From: Sporomusa acidovorans
Lineage (GTDB): Bacteria > Bacillota > Negativicutes > Sporomusales > Sporomusaceae
Direction: 5' to 3' (one strand)
Assembly: GCF_002257695.2 (NCBI RefSeq)
Contig: NZ_CP155571.1
DNA length: 64,000 bases
Shown here: positions 1 through 9,070 of the stretch, in pieces
Numbering within the stretch: position 1 is the first letter of the stretch
Layout of the letters: each line of letters starts with the position of its first letter
Notes under the pieces: generated by a model
Databases searched by the model: none
Told to the model about the DNA's origin: nothing
What the model saw: the letters and a program-made list of their open reading frames with translations, nothing else
Translations under genes and position numbers: made by a program

Positions 1-12
1 CATTTTATAACC

Positions 13-714
13 TTATCCTGCTTCGACCTTTATTCCTCTATATTGCGGGCAAATTTTCCGGCATAGATTGCAGGTATAGACTCCACCGCCGCCTTCGCTA
101 TACTTTGCGGAAACCGCACGGCATTGGCGCTGCTCAATAGTGATACCGTCCAGCGCCTTGGCCGGACAAGCCTCAAGACAAATGTTACAATTTGGCAAGC
201 ATGCCTGATAGTCGGCGACCTGGTCAGGCTCCAGGTCGGCGTCGGCAAGAACCGCTCCCAGCCACAGCATGTTACCCAACTGGTCATTGATTAACAGCGT
301 ATTTTTTCCCATTTTCCCCAGTCCGGCCCGCACGGCAGCATGTTTTAGCGATACTATGCCTTGTCCGTGCCGCCTGCTTTCATCCCAGAACTCATAAGGC
401 TCTGATGAGGGCACGGGAACGGCACAACAGCCAAGTTGCTCCAGCTCTGAAGATATTTGAAAAGTGAGAGTATCAATTTTTCCGCATAATTGATTGCGAA
501 CAAAAGTGTAGGCCGCCGGGGACGAACTTGAAAGGGTACTTAACGGAAAACGCAAAGCAACTACAATAATACTTTTGCACTCCTTCAGAACATCAGTTGG
601 CTGAAAGCCTTGCGGCGCATCTTCAAAGCGTGCCGCAGGCGCGATTCCACATAAATCGGCCCCCAGTTCCCGTACCCGCCGTTTTATTTCCATGGCATTA
701 ACAGCATTAATCAT
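13..714 (-). CDS. QueG-like 4Fe-4S protein
   Basis: A 233-aa cytoplasmic iron-sulfur protein resembling the reductase core of epoxyqueuosine reductase. The C-terminal third carries a ferredoxin-like cysteine set (CLPNCNICLEACP, about residues 168-180) and a second group, CNLCRKICPQ, near residue 215, enough for two 4Fe-4S clusters. It is much shorter than typical QueG (about 350-380 aa) and lacks the C-terminal HEAT-like part, so a role in tRNA queuosine is uncertain. Small QueG-like proteins of unknown role are common in anaerobes. The ATG is preceded by GGGGGAGAAGA. It is divergent from a LysR gene, which may control it (inference). Confidence 0.75.
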   Translation of the reverse strand: MINAVNAMEIKRRVRELGADLCGIAPAARFEDAPQGFQPTDVLKECKSIIVVALRFPLSTLSSSSPAAYTFVRNQLCGKIDTLTFQISSELEQLGCCAVPVPSSEPYEFWDESRRHGQGIVSLKHAAVRAGLGKMGKNTLLINDQLGNMLWLGAVLADADLEPDQVADYQACLPNCNICLEACPAKALDGITIEQRQCRAVSAKYSEGGGGVYTCNLCRKICPQYRGIKVEAG

Positions 715-765
715 TCTTCTCCCCCTACCCTATCCATATTTTTCTGGACCTCTGTCAAAAATTAT

Positions 766-801
766 ATTATCATAGGATTATTAATAGGTAAAATTGATAA
801 T
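766..801. promoter_or_regulatory. Dyad in the divergent QueG-like/lysR intergenic region
   Basis: ATTATCA and TGATAAT form 7-bp inverted arms 22 bp apart in the AT-rich spacer between the divergent genes. The position fits an operator for the adjacent LysR protein, but the arms are AT-rich and could arise by chance. Confidence 0.3.
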
Positions 802-845
802 AACGATGATATCTTTCACCAAATTCGATGGATTAGAGGGAAATT

Positions 846-1742
846 ATGGAACTCCGTCAATTAAAAACCTTTGCCACAACTGCACAATTTCTCAACTTCA
901 CCAAGGCCGCCCATCATCTTGGCTATGCGCAGTCTACCGTAACCAGCCAGATCCAGGGACTTGAAAGCGAATTGGGGACCATGCTGTTTGAACGGTTAGG
1001 CAAACAAATAAAGCTAACTAAAGATGGTGAGAATTTAGCTATCTACGCCACACAAATTCTTAAACTGGCCGCTGAAGCCAAAGACGTAATCTCCAGTTCC
1101 CTTACTCCCAAAGGAACCCTTACCATCGGCACAGCGGAGTCCCTTTGTACCTACCGCCTGCCTGACGTGTTTAAAGCCTTCCGTTCCCAATATCCAAACG
1201 TTGAACTCAACATTCGGTTTGATATCTGCAACGATTATCGCACCCATCTCCGGAAAAATACTGTCGATATTGTTTTTTTCCTTGATGTTCCCTGCAATGA
1301 GGCCGACCTCATTACTCATATCCTCAATGATGAACCAATGGCCGTTATTGCAGCACCCAACCATCCTTTGTCGCAAAAACAGTTCATTATGCCCGCAGAC
1401 TTGAGCGGCCAGGCCCTTATACTCACCGAAACAGGCTGCAGCTATCGCCGGCTTTTCGAAAGCATTCTTACCCAAGCCGGTGTCAAACCGTCATCAGTGT
1501 TAGGCGTAAGCAGTAATGAGGTGATCAAAAAATTTGTCAGCGACGGCTGGGGAATCGGCTTTCTGCCTCATATTACAATCAGCAATGAACTGGCCGGCGG
1601 TCAATTAGCGGCATTGCCCTGGGGCGGCCCGCCTTTCGTAATTAAGGCGCAATTGATCTATCATAAGGAAAAGTGGCTTTCACCCGCTTTACGGGCTTTC
1701 ATTGACATAGCTGTTAAAACATTGCAGCATGCCGCAATATAA
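846..1742 (+). CDS. LysR-family transcriptional regulator
   Basis: A 298-aa regulator with the LysR layout. An N-terminal winged helix-turn-helix (residues 1-60; MELRQLKTFATTAQFLNFTK, AQSTVTSQIQGLE) is followed by a two-lobed LysR substrate-binding domain from about residue 90. The length is normal for the family. The ATG follows GAGGGAAATT. It is divergent from the QueG-like gene, the classic arrangement in which a LysR protein controls its neighbour. The inducer cannot be inferred. It ends in a strong terminator shared with the convergent diguanylate cyclase gene. Confidence 0.9.
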   Translation: MELRQLKTFATTAQFLNFTKAAHHLGYAQSTVTSQIQGLESELGTMLFERLGKQIKLTKDGENLAIYATQILKLAAEAKDVISSSLTPKGTLTIGTAESLCTYRLPDVFKAFRSQYPNVELNIRFDICNDYRTHLRKNTVDIVFFLDVPCNEADLITHILNDEPMAVIAAPNHPLSQKQFIMPADLSGQALILTETGCSYRRLFESILTQAGVKPSSVLGVSSNEVIKKFVSDGWGIGFLPHITISNELAGGQLAALPWGGPPFVIKAQLIYHKEKWLSPALRAFIDIAVKTLQHAAI

Positions 1743-1788
1743 AAGGGTCTGTGGAAACATAGCGTTGTTTCCCACAGGCCCTTTTTAC
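1740..1788. terminator. Bidirectional intrinsic terminator
   Basis: A near-perfect stem (AAAAGGGTCTGTGGAAACA paired with TGTTTCCCACAGGCCCTTTT) with A/T tracts on both sides separates the convergent lysR and GGDEF genes. Confidence 0.85.
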
Positions 1789-1800
1789 CATCTTCGAACT

Positions 1801-3048
1801 TTATTTACTGACACAGTTCCGTCCTTTCTTCTTCGCACGATAGAGCGCTGTGTCGGCAGCTTTGATAACCTCATCGGTTTGCTTATTTTTCTCGCTGCGT
1901 TCGGCTACCCCCACGCTAATTGTGACAAAGAGCTTTTTACCGCCTGACGTTTTCTTAGTTCTTCCCCCGTTTTTTCCGCGATAGGCGTAGGGTGTTTGTT
2001 CCACGGCCTGCCGTAACTGTTCCAGGCAGGGAATGGCCTCTTCCATTGCAGTGTGGGGAAATAATACGGTAAACTCCTCCCCGCCATAACGAAACGCCTT
2101 GCCGCCTCCCGTCACGGTTTTAAGCACAGATGCCACCAGGCGCAGCACCTCATCACCGGTGTCATGTCCATAGGTATCGTTAAACTTTTTGAAAAAGTCA
2201 ATATCAATCATTGCAATCGTATAATCGCCGCTTAATTTCATTAAATCTTCTTTAAGCGCACGCCGGGCGGGCAAACCTGTCAATTCATCCAGATAGGCCA
2301 TAGAATAGGAATCCTGCATGACTGCTATGATGAGCATAATCCCGCCGGTCCCCAGAAAAAGCGGCACAGCAGTTAGCTGCGGCTTCAGATAGAAGGCAAA
2401 CAGAGATGCGAGTAATAAGACGGGTATGGCGTTTTCAAGGTGTGGCTGATTGCTTTTTCGCCGTCTTGCCAATAACAGGCCGGTAATTCCATAGAACAAA
2501 ACAGCCTGTACGGAGAATGCCGTGCCGGCTGCCCCATTTTCATTATAAAAAAAAGCAAGCAATGAATAGTCGTTGGCTGCAATCGCAAGCGCAAGATAAA
2601 ACATTTGACCGGCAATAATACTAAAACGGCCTATACCCCAGACGGTAAAAATGCCGCGTTCCTTGAGACGCGAAAAAATAAATAAATTGACCGGAAACAA
2701 CGTACAAATAACGGGGTATAGAGTTTCAGAAAAGGCCGGAACACCAAAGATAGCGCCTGCCGCTTCACTTAATGCAAACTGGGAACAGGCCAGTATCACC
2801 ATAATAAAAAAGACCCGGCTGCGGTTAAACCACCAGCTCAATATCATGCCTAAGCCATAGACAGCAAAGGATAAGTACCCGATTATTACGGCAGTTATCG
2901 AAAGAGTTGTCGGCAACTGCGTATAGGCCAACCCCGCTGCCAGCAATACCCCAAACGGAATGGTTGTCATGTAGGATTTAAACTGAGACATTAGTTCGGT
3001 CAATGTCCTTTCGTCGGTTTGTGAGCGATGATTTTTTCTTTTTCTCAT
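1801..3048 (-). CDS. Membrane diguanylate cyclase (GGDEF)
   Basis: A 415-aa protein with about seven membrane helices in residues 25-245 and a C-terminal GGDEF domain (residues 255-410). The active-site motif is RYGGEEF, and the metal/substrate residues in MIDIDFFKKFND are present, so it should make c-di-GMP from two GTP at the inner membrane. No RxxD inhibitory site is visible five residues before GGEEF, suggesting no product inhibition. It is a single gene convergent with lysR. Its product could feed the c-di-GMP riboswitch and PilZ synthase at 53-63 kb (inference). The N-terminal sensing domain is not assigned and no ligand can be named. Confidence 0.9.
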   Translation of the reverse strand: MRKRKNHRSQTDERTLTELMSQFKSYMTTIPFGVLLAAGLAYTQLPTTLSITAVIIGYLSFAVYGLGMILSWWFNRSRVFFIMVILACSQFALSEAAGAIFGVPAFSETLYPVICTLFPVNLFIFSRLKERGIFTVWGIGRFSIIAGQMFYLALAIAANDYSLLAFFYNENGAAGTAFSVQAVLFYGITGLLLARRRKSNQPHLENAIPVLLLASLFAFYLKPQLTAVPLFLGTGGIMLIIAVMQDSYSMAYLDELTGLPARRALKEDLMKLSGDYTIAMIDIDFFKKFNDTYGHDTGDEVLRLVASVLKTVTGGGKAFRYGGEEFTVLFPHTAMEEAIPCLEQLRQAVEQTPYAYRGKNGGRTKKTSGGKKLFVTISVGVAERSEKNKQTDEVIKAADTALYRAKKKGRNCVSK

Positions 3049-3201
3049 GATTGTAAGGAAAAAGGCTCCTATCCGTCAGGCCAGCCTTCTCGCAAGATAT
3101 CCCTCCGTATATACTACCAATTATTGTTCATCCGCGTGTTCCCCGAACAGCTTGCTCTATATCAACTTCGGCTATAAGCCTTGAGGCTTAACCTGCATAC
3201 C

Positions 3202-4206
3202 TTATTTATTAACAATGCTGCCGATGTTTTTTAGTTGTATGGACAACGTACCATCCTGATTATTAATAAACTCAATATAATCTTTATTTTGGAAGTAATC
3301 TACCGGAAATGTAATTTCAATGCCGGTATCGGTTTTGATTTTATGGCTTTTTCCTGTTTTAATAGCTAATGCCTTATCAATTTTTACCGTTTCCGGTATA
3401 CCGGCTTTTTGTACTTCCTGGATATATTCCTGCTGCATGATTGGCGAAGCTTGAAACACCGCCTTGCCCAATTCGACCGGATCGAGGTATTCTGACACTT
3501 CCGTGTTATCAACAATAAAGCTTTTGCTTTTGGAAACAGCTTCTAGCGCACTTTTTCCGTGATTTTCGGCTACTGTACGGGTTATGGAATTAACTAACTC
3601 AAGGGTACTCTTGGGAGAAATGACAGAGCTGCATTCCAGAATATGCTCGGCGATCATATAGGTTTCCTGCCCATTCACCGACCGTTTTTTATCAATAAAC
3701 TTAATGGCCAGCGAGACCGCATCGATGAAGGCATATTCATCAATTTTTTGCGAAACGCCGGGCAGAATGGCATAGTGGTTAATAATATCATTTTTAATCT
3801 TCTCATTTTCCTGCACCACTTGATGAATAAAGCCCACCCGGTTGGCACATTTTAAGATGCCAATCACCCGCTCACCGTCAACCGTAAAGTCGCATACCAC
3901 CACATCGGTAGGGTCTAAGGCATCAGATTGCGAAATGGCTGTATACATTGCTTCCGCCACATAGACCGAAAAACTGATGAAATCCAGTGTTCCCGCAAGG
4001 TACTCTTCGATCTGGCTTTTAAATTTGCTGTGAGGATAGAATGCGCCTGTTTTGGCATTTTGGCCGCTATAAGACTTCTCAATATGTTTGGTTAAAAAAG
4101 TTATAACACTGTTGCTTTCTCTGTCAAGTTCCTGCTCGGAAAAAACCGTAACGCCGGAATTAAAGTCCAGTATATGTAAGATCGCTCTATTGATTGTTAT
4201 TACCAT
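3202..4206 (-). CDS. NA37/YejK-type nucleoid-associated protein
   Basis: A 334-aa protein matching the 37-kDa nucleoid-associated family (NdpA/YejK-like). It starts with the typical MVITINRAILHILDF and carries the family layout of an N-terminal domain containing an AGTLDFISFSVYVAEAMY-like segment and a C-terminal domain ending in ITFPVDYF. E. coli YejK binds the nucleoid, but its precise role is unknown, and Firmicute members are poorly studied. The ATG has AGAGGATCAACCC upstream. It is a single gene with no functional hint from its neighbours. Confidence 0.8.
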   Translation of the reverse strand: MVITINRAILHILDFNSGVTVFSEQELDRESNSVITFLTKHIEKSYSGQNAKTGAFYPHSKFKSQIEEYLAGTLDFISFSVYVAEAMYTAISQSDALDPTDVVVCDFTVDGERVIGILKCANRVGFIHQVVQENEKIKNDIINHYAILPGVSQKIDEYAFIDAVSLAIKFIDKKRSVNGQETYMIAEHILECSSVISPKSTLELVNSITRTVAENHGKSALEAVSKSKSFIVDNTEVSEYLDPVELGKAVFQASPIMQQEYIQEVQKAGIPETVKIDKALAIKTGKSHKIKTDTGIEITFPVDYFQNKDYIEFINNQDGTLSIQLKNIGSIVNK

Positions 4207-4323
4207 GGGTTGATCCTCTTCTCTTTTGATTGGTATTGTAATTGTATTTCGGTTTCCAAAACAAAATCAGTGAGGCAGGTTTACAGCCTTACCCCACTAA
4301 TTAAAATTCGACAAAAAACTGTT

Positions 4324-4953
4324 TTATACCTTTCTTGCCGCCAGAGCGATCCAGTCGCTATCTTTGGTATAGGGTTCCCCTGTCAAGCCCTCCCGCATCC
4401 TCAGCTTACGGGTGGAAACATCAAAAATAAATAATCCGTTATCCTTCAAAGCTTTATGAATGATGCGCAATAACCGGTTCCTCGCCTGATCGAAAAAAGT
4501 GCACAATTCTCCGTAGACCTGCAACACCCGGTCATACTCACGATCATACGCCAGATCAAAGAAATTGCCGCAAATATAAGTAGATGACAACTCCTGTTCC
4601 CGGGCTGTCTGCCGGGCATAGGCAATTGACCTGTCCGATATATCGATACCGGTCATCTTCATACCCTGGCGGCACAGCCGGTTGCTGTATAAACCGGGAC
4701 CACAGCCCAGATCAAGCACGCAGCCGCCTGCTTGCAACAGCGAAGGCCGGATAAGATGAACCACCGTCCGCTCGATGGTCTCCCGGCGTCGGCTGGCACC
4801 GTCGGCATCGCAGGCTAAATGAGCGGCAAGCATGCTCTGGGAAATGTGCGGATCATCCCAAAACAAAGGTTCTCCCTGTTCAAATTTCTCAGGCTTCCGG
4901 CCAGCGCAAACCAGTTGATCAAACCAAACTCCGGCGCAGTCATTGTTTTTCAT
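4324..4953 (-). CDS. Class I SAM-dependent methyltransferase
   Basis: About 209 aa from the chosen start. A Rossmann methyltransferase core shows motif I VLDLGCGPGLYSNRL, the acidic ribose-binding residue in MTGIDISDRSIAYARQ, and motif IV-like DRVLQVYGELCTFFD. The open frame extends 37 codons upstream, but the ATG at 4953 follows GTGGGGATTG and begins MKNNDCAGVWFDQLV; the extension overlaps the small gene next door, so it is rejected. The protein may be short at the C-terminus: family members often have another 40-60 aa after the last strand (here it stops at IALAARKV). The substrate is unknown. Confidence 0.75.
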   Translation of the reverse strand: MKNNDCAGVWFDQLVCAGRKPEKFEQGEPLFWDDPHISQSMLAAHLACDADGASRRRETIERTVVHLIRPSLLQAGGCVLDLGCGPGLYSNRLCRQGMKMTGIDISDRSIAYARQTAREQELSSTYICGNFFDLAYDREYDRVLQVYGELCTFFDQARNRLLRIIHKALKDNGLFIFDVSTRKLRMREGLTGEPYTKDSDWIALAARKV

Positions 4954-5027
4954 GATATCAATCCCCACTTTCCAGCTTCCTTTGTCGTTTCTAAAAATCT
5001 TTATTTGCCTACTCAGAGCATTGGTTT

Positions 5028-5204
5028 TTATTCCCGCTTCTGCCTCTCGGCAAAAGCCAGGCAATCCCGGCCGGAGGATTCCCGCACAACTGCCGATGGG
5101 ATTTTATACGTCTTAAAACCCATAGCTCTGCAGCCATAAGGAAAGACCTTATCCCAGGTAACATAGTAATGTTCGCATTTTATACATTTGGGTGAATCTT
5201 TCAT
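5028..5204 (-). CDS. Small CxxC protein, conserved hypothetical
   Basis: A 58-aa protein beginning MKDSPKCIKCEHYYVTWDKV, with a CxxC pair near the N-terminus, a further Cys in FPYGCRAMGFKT, and the tail RDCLAFAERQKRE. I recognise this small family from many anaerobes, where it is sometimes mislabelled as uracil-DNA glycosylase. The four cysteines suggest a zinc or iron-sulfur site. The function is unknown. It lies directly upstream of the methyltransferase on the same strand and the two are probably co-transcribed. Confidence 0.75.
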   Translation of the reverse strand: MKDSPKCIKCEHYYVTWDKVFPYGCRAMGFKTYKIPSAVVRESSGRDCLAFAERQKRE

Positions 5205-5290
5205 GTTAGCCCCTTAATCATGAATTGTTCCCTATTTAAATTTTACCAAAAATACCTTTTCCCGAAAAGGCAGCGTGCGGCAGACATAAC

Positions 5291-5326
5291 AAAGAGATCT
5301 GTAAGCCACCGCCTACAGATCCCTTT
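5291..5326 (-). terminator. Intrinsic terminator of the binding-protein gene
   Basis: On the minus strand GGGATCTGTA and TACAGATCTC pair around a GGCGGTGGCT loop, 40 nt after the binding-protein stop codon. The T tract is short. Confidence 0.6.
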
Positions 5327-5359
5327 ATTATCGCTATTTCATTGCCAGCTGTCTGTTAT

Positions 5360-6544
5360 TTAAGGATTTATTCTTTCTTTAAACGTTTGCTTGCCGTTTA
5401 CATATTCAAGAATGACAACACTTTTGACGGCGTTATGGTTTTCGTCAATCGACAGCTTGCCGGTGGCAAGCTCAATGTCTTTAGTCGCGGCAAGAGCCTG
5501 GCGGATTTTCTCCGGGTCCGTACTGTTGGCCCGCTTGATGGCGTCAACAAGGATATAGGCGGCATCATAAGCAAGCACAGCGGTTGAATCCGGCAATATG
5601 CCATAAGCCTTTTGGTATGCCTCTACAAAGGACTTGCATCTGGGGCTGGTGTCCTCAACCGTAAAGCTATTTGTAATGTAGGTATGATTTAACGCTTCCG
5701 GACCGGCCAGTTCAATCAGTTTAGGTGAATCCCAGCCGTCTCCGCCCAGGAATGGTGCGGTAATACCGAGTTCGCGGGCTTGTTTAATCAGTTTGCCCAC
5801 TTCTTCATAATAGGCCGGTAGGTAAACCATATCAGGATTGGCTGCTTTTACCTTAGTCAAAATGCTTTTAAAATCTTGGTCTTTTTGCAAAAATGCTTCT
5901 TTAGCAATAATGGCGCCGCCGCCTTGGGTAAATGACTCTTCAAACACTTGCGTCAGGCCTTTGCTGTAGTCGGCACTTGAGTCGGTCAAAATAACAACGT
6001 TCTTCGCCTTCAGTGTGTTCAGGGCAAAGTTTGCGGCTACCTTCCCTTGGAGGGGATCGATAAAACAGGCGCGAAACACCCAATCCTTGGCCTTGCCTGT
6101 GCTTTCATTAAGAGTAACTCTGGGGTTGGTCGTAGAAGCAGCCACTAACGGAATCTTATTGGCTTCCGCTACGGCACCGCCGGCAATACCACAGGAGCTG
6201 ACACTAAAGCCGGTAACGGCAACAACCTTATCCTGAGTAATCAGTTTTGTCATGGCATTGGCCGCCTCCGACGGCTCGCCTTTATTATCGGCTACAACCA
6301 GTTCAATCTGCTTGCCAAGCACACCGCCGTTAGCGTTAATTTCCTTAAAGGCTAATTCGGCTCCATTCATGGAAGTCTTACCATAAGAAGCCGTGTTCCC
6401 TGTCAATTCATAAACCACACCGATCTTAAGCTTCTGGCTCGCATTGGAGTTGCTGCTGGTACTGCTGCCGCCACAGCCGGCAAGTAAAATACTCAGCATA
6501 AGGACAGCAACAAAAACGCTTACTGTTTTTACATATTTACGCAA
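5360..6544 (-). CDS. Branched-chain amino-acid-type ABC binding lipoprotein
   Basis: About 394 aa of the LivJ/LivK (Peripla_BP_6) family. It has a lipoprotein signal (LSILLAGCGG, lipobox Cys near residue 24), then the usual opening LKIGVVYELTGNTASYGKTS and a two-lobe periplasmic fold. The start chosen is TTG at 6544, preceded by GGGGGGAAGGGAA; a longer frame begins at 6583 but adds a sequence that does not fit a signal peptide. No permease or ATPase gene of the Liv type lies nearby, so it is an orphan receptor in this window. The ligand is probably an amino acid or similar small molecule (family knowledge). Confidence 0.85.
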   Translation of the reverse strand: MRKYVKTVSVFVAVLMLSILLAGCGGSSTSSNSNASQKLKIGVVYELTGNTASYGKTSMNGAELAFKEINANGGVLGKQIELVVADNKGEPSEAANAMTKLITQDKVVAVTGFSVSSCGIAGGAVAEANKIPLVAASTTNPRVTLNESTGKAKDWVFRACFIDPLQGKVAANFALNTLKAKNVVILTDSSADYSKGLTQVFEESFTQGGGAIIAKEAFLQKDQDFKSILTKVKAANPDMVYLPAYYEEVGKLIKQARELGITAPFLGGDGWDSPKLIELAGPEALNHTYITNSFTVEDTSPRCKSFVEAYQKAYGILPDSTAVLAYDAAYILVDAIKRANSTDPEKIRQALAATKDIELATGKLSIDENHNAVKSVVILEYVNGKQTFKERINP

Positions 6545-6620
6545 TTCCCTTCCCCCCCATAATAGTAAATTTGTATTTTGCAACTAGATTCTATTACATT
6601 ATGGGTTAAATAACAAGCAT

Positions 6621-6657
6621 AAACATGCATGTTTTACAATGTATGTCTGTATACATT
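6621..6657. promoter_or_regulatory. Two adjacent dyads upstream of the binding-protein gene
   Basis: AAACATGCATGTTT is a perfect 14-bp palindrome (6621-6634). Four bases on, AATGTAT and ATACATT form 7-bp arms (6638-6657). They lie about 80-110 bp before the TTG start of the orphan binding protein and just after the hypD-like stop. They are likely operators, but the regulator is unknown. Confidence 0.4.
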
Positions 6658-6690
6658 AGACTATCGTAAATGTCCATTGTAAAAATACAC

Positions 6691-9066
6691 CTAGAAAACC
6701 GTTTGTTCCGTCCTCGCAATAATTTCATCCTGAAGCTCTTTGGACAAATTATGGAAATGGTCGCTATAGCCGGCGACCCGTACAATTAAATCTTTATAAT
6801 CCTCAGGATGCTGTTGTGCTTGCAGCAGCGTTTTCTTTTCAATAACATTAAATTGAATGTGATGACCATCCAAACTGAAATACGTCCGAATTAAAGCCGC
6901 CATATTTTCCAGGCCCTGTTCACCGGCTACGACTGACGGCGTGAACTTCTGATTCAACAGCGTTCCCCCGGTACGTAGGTGGTCCATTTTAGCGGCCGAT
7001 TTTACAACCGCTGTCGGTCCTTTCCGGTCAGCTCCCTTCTCCGGGGAAATGCCTTCCGATACCGGTTTTTCCGCCAGTCTACCGTTGGCACTGGCTCCCA
7101 TCACCGAACCAAAGTACACATGGCAGGTAGTCGGCAGCATATCAATGCGGTATTGGCCGCCTTTCATGGTTTTTCTCCCCGTAACTTCATCATGGAAAGC
7201 CTCAAAGGCGTCAACCATAAGGCGGTCGGCATACTCATCGTCATTGCCATATTTGGGAGTTTTGTTTCTCACCAGATTGGCGATCTGTTCATGTCCGTCA
7301 AAGTTATCGTCAAGGGCTTGTAACAGCGCGGCCATAGTAAATTTTTTATGGTCATAGACATTATATTTAACGGCGGCAAGGCAGTCAGTCAGCGTGCCAA
7401 TGCCCACACCCTGAATATAATTGGTGTTGTATCTTGCGCCACCGGCATTGTAATCCATACCTTTTTTAATGCAGTCATTGGTTACCACCGACAAAAAGGG
7501 GACTGGCATTTGCGTGGCATAGATCTTCTCGATGACGTTATTCCCTTGCACTTTAACATTAACAAAATAATGAAGCTGTTCTCTAAATGCTGCAAATAAC
7601 TCCTCATAGGTTGCAAACTGAGTGGCGTCACCGGTTTTCAAACCCAATTGCCTGCCGGTATTTTTATCAAAGCCGTTACCAAGCGTAAGTTCGAAAATCT
7701 TCGGCAGATTTAAATAACCGGTCAGAATATAAGCTTCATTGCCAAAGGCGCCTGTCTCTACACAGCCGCTGGCGCCGCCTTCACGCGCGTCGGTGATATC
7801 CTTACCAGCTCTTAATAATTCCTGAATAATGGCATCCGTATTATAAAACGCCGGCTGCCCCCACCCTTTACGGGAAATTTCGCAGGCCTTCTTCACGAAG
7901 AAATGGGGCGTTTTCTTGCTGATTTGCACATTGGAACTTGGCTGAAGCAGCTTTAACTCATCCATTGTTTCTAAAATGAGATAAGAAACATCATTGACTC
8001 CATCCGACCCGTCAGGTTTAACCCCGCCGGTGTTGATATTGGCAAAATCGGTATATGTGCCGCTCTCCTTCAGGGTAATACCTACTTTGGGAGGCGCGGG
8101 CTGGTTGTTAAACTTAATCCATAGGCACTGCAGCAATTCTTTCGCCTTGTCGCGGGTAAGCGTACCGTCCTCAATCCCTTGCTGATAGAACGGGTACAGA
8201 TGCTGGTCCAGCCGTCCGGGGCTCAAAGAATCCCAGGGATTGATTTCACTGGTTACACCAATATGGATAAACCAGTACATCTGAATGGCCTGGGCAAAAG
8301 TCTCCGGTTTGTGTGCCGGCACAACCTCACAGTTAGCGGCAATGCCAAGCAGGTCCTGTTTTCTGACGGGATCCGGCTGCTGTCCAGCCAATTTTCTGGC
8401 ATACTCGGCATACCGCCGGCCATAGGCAATAATGGCATCACAGCAAATTTGCATCGCTGTCAATTGGGTCTTTTTCTCGTAGGCCTGTGGATCACTCAAA
8501 AAATTCAAAGCAGCAATCGCTTGTTCAATGTCAGCCTTAAAATCAAGAAACCCCTTCTTATAGAATTTTCCGCCTGCCACCGTATGGCCAGGGCCTCTTT
8601 GCTCCATAAATTCGGTAAAGATGCCGCTTTCATAACAAGCCAGCCACTCCGGCGTCATTCGGTCCAAAATCAGTTTACGGATCGACCGGTTTTGCCAATA
8701 GGGTATAATTTTTTCCGCTTGAATTTTTTTGTCATTGTCGCTTACTTTAAAATAAATTTTGTCACGACGGTCCATGACATCCAAATCTTCCATTGTATGG
8801 CAGCATAATTCAGGAAAACTTGGCGAGTATTGCGGCAATTCGCCTTTTTCGCCGACAATGAGTTCCCCTTCATCAATACACAGCGTTTTGTTCTCCATAA
8901 GATGCTTAAAGGTCAACGCCCGTAAAATGGGCGTTTCTACTGTACCGGCATATTTTTGATAAGCCTCCGTAACCAGCACCGCTCTTTCCATCGATAAGTG
9001 CGGCTCGGCTGTCACACTTTGTTTTCTTAGTTTTTTAATCCTTTCATTCATTCCTCTTGCTTCCAT
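6691..9066 (-). CDS. hypD: Glycyl-radical trans-4-hydroxy-L-proline dehydratase-like enzyme
   Basis: A 791-aa glycyl radical enzyme. The radical Gly lies in RVAGYSDHF (about residue 766), and the thiyl Cys and general-base Glu in GGASGCVETGAFG (about residue 435). From memory, the sequence follows Clostridioides difficile HypD almost throughout, including the N-terminal AEPHLSMERAVLVTEAY, KTPKYGNDDEYAD, MLPTTCHVYFG and GHHIQFNV segments and nearly the same length (about 789 aa). HypD dehydrates trans-4-hydroxy-L-proline to pyrroline-5-carboxylate in the cytoplasm. Pyruvate formate-lyase is excluded because it uses a Cys-Cys pair. The ATG follows GGGGGGTAGCAGT, five bases after the activase stop codon. 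One visible change from my recollection of HypD is Ala for Cys in GCVETGxFG. No P5C reductase is in the window. Confidence 0.85.
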   Translation of the reverse strand: MEARGMNERIKKLRKQSVTAEPHLSMERAVLVTEAYQKYAGTVETPILRALTFKHLMENKTLCIDEGELIVGEKGELPQYSPSFPELCCHTMEDLDVMDRRDKIYFKVSDNDKKIQAEKIIPYWQNRSIRKLILDRMTPEWLACYESGIFTEFMEQRGPGHTVAGGKFYKKGFLDFKADIEQAIAALNFLSDPQAYEKKTQLTAMQICCDAIIAYGRRYAEYARKLAGQQPDPVRKQDLLGIAANCEVVPAHKPETFAQAIQMYWFIHIGVTSEINPWDSLSPGRLDQHLYPFYQQGIEDGTLTRDKAKELLQCLWIKFNNQPAPPKVGITLKESGTYTDFANINTGGVKPDGSDGVNDVSYLILETMDELKLLQPSSNVQISKKTPHFFVKKACEISRKGWGQPAFYNTDAIIQELLRAGKDITDAREGGASGCVETGAFGNEAYILTGYLNLPKIFELTLGNGFDKNTGRQLGLKTGDATQFATYEELFAAFREQLHYFVNVKVQGNNVIEKIYATQMPVPFLSVVTNDCIKKGMDYNAGGARYNTNYIQGVGIGTLTDCLAAVKYNVYDHKKFTMAALLQALDDNFDGHEQIANLVRNKTPKYGNDDEYADRLMVDAFEAFHDEVTGRKTMKGGQYRIDMLPTTCHVYFGSVMGASANGRLAEKPVSEGISPEKGADRKGPTAVVKSAAKMDHLRTGGTLLNQKFTPSVVAGEQGLENMAALIRTYFSLDGHHIQFNVIEKKTLLQAQQHPEDYKDLIVRVAGYSDHFHNLSKELQDEIIARTEQTVF

Positions 9067-9070
9067 ACTG

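Noticed and set aside
8179..8808. 209-codon open frame antisense to hypD
   Set aside because: Lies wholly inside a clear enzyme gene, with no ribosome site and no protein-like features; a shadow frame.
6691..9066. Annotation as pyruvate formate-lyase
   Set aside because: The active-site Cys is single in GCVETGAFG, followed by a Glu base, as in glycyl-radical eliminases; PFL needs two adjacent Cys. The detailed sequence fits HypD.
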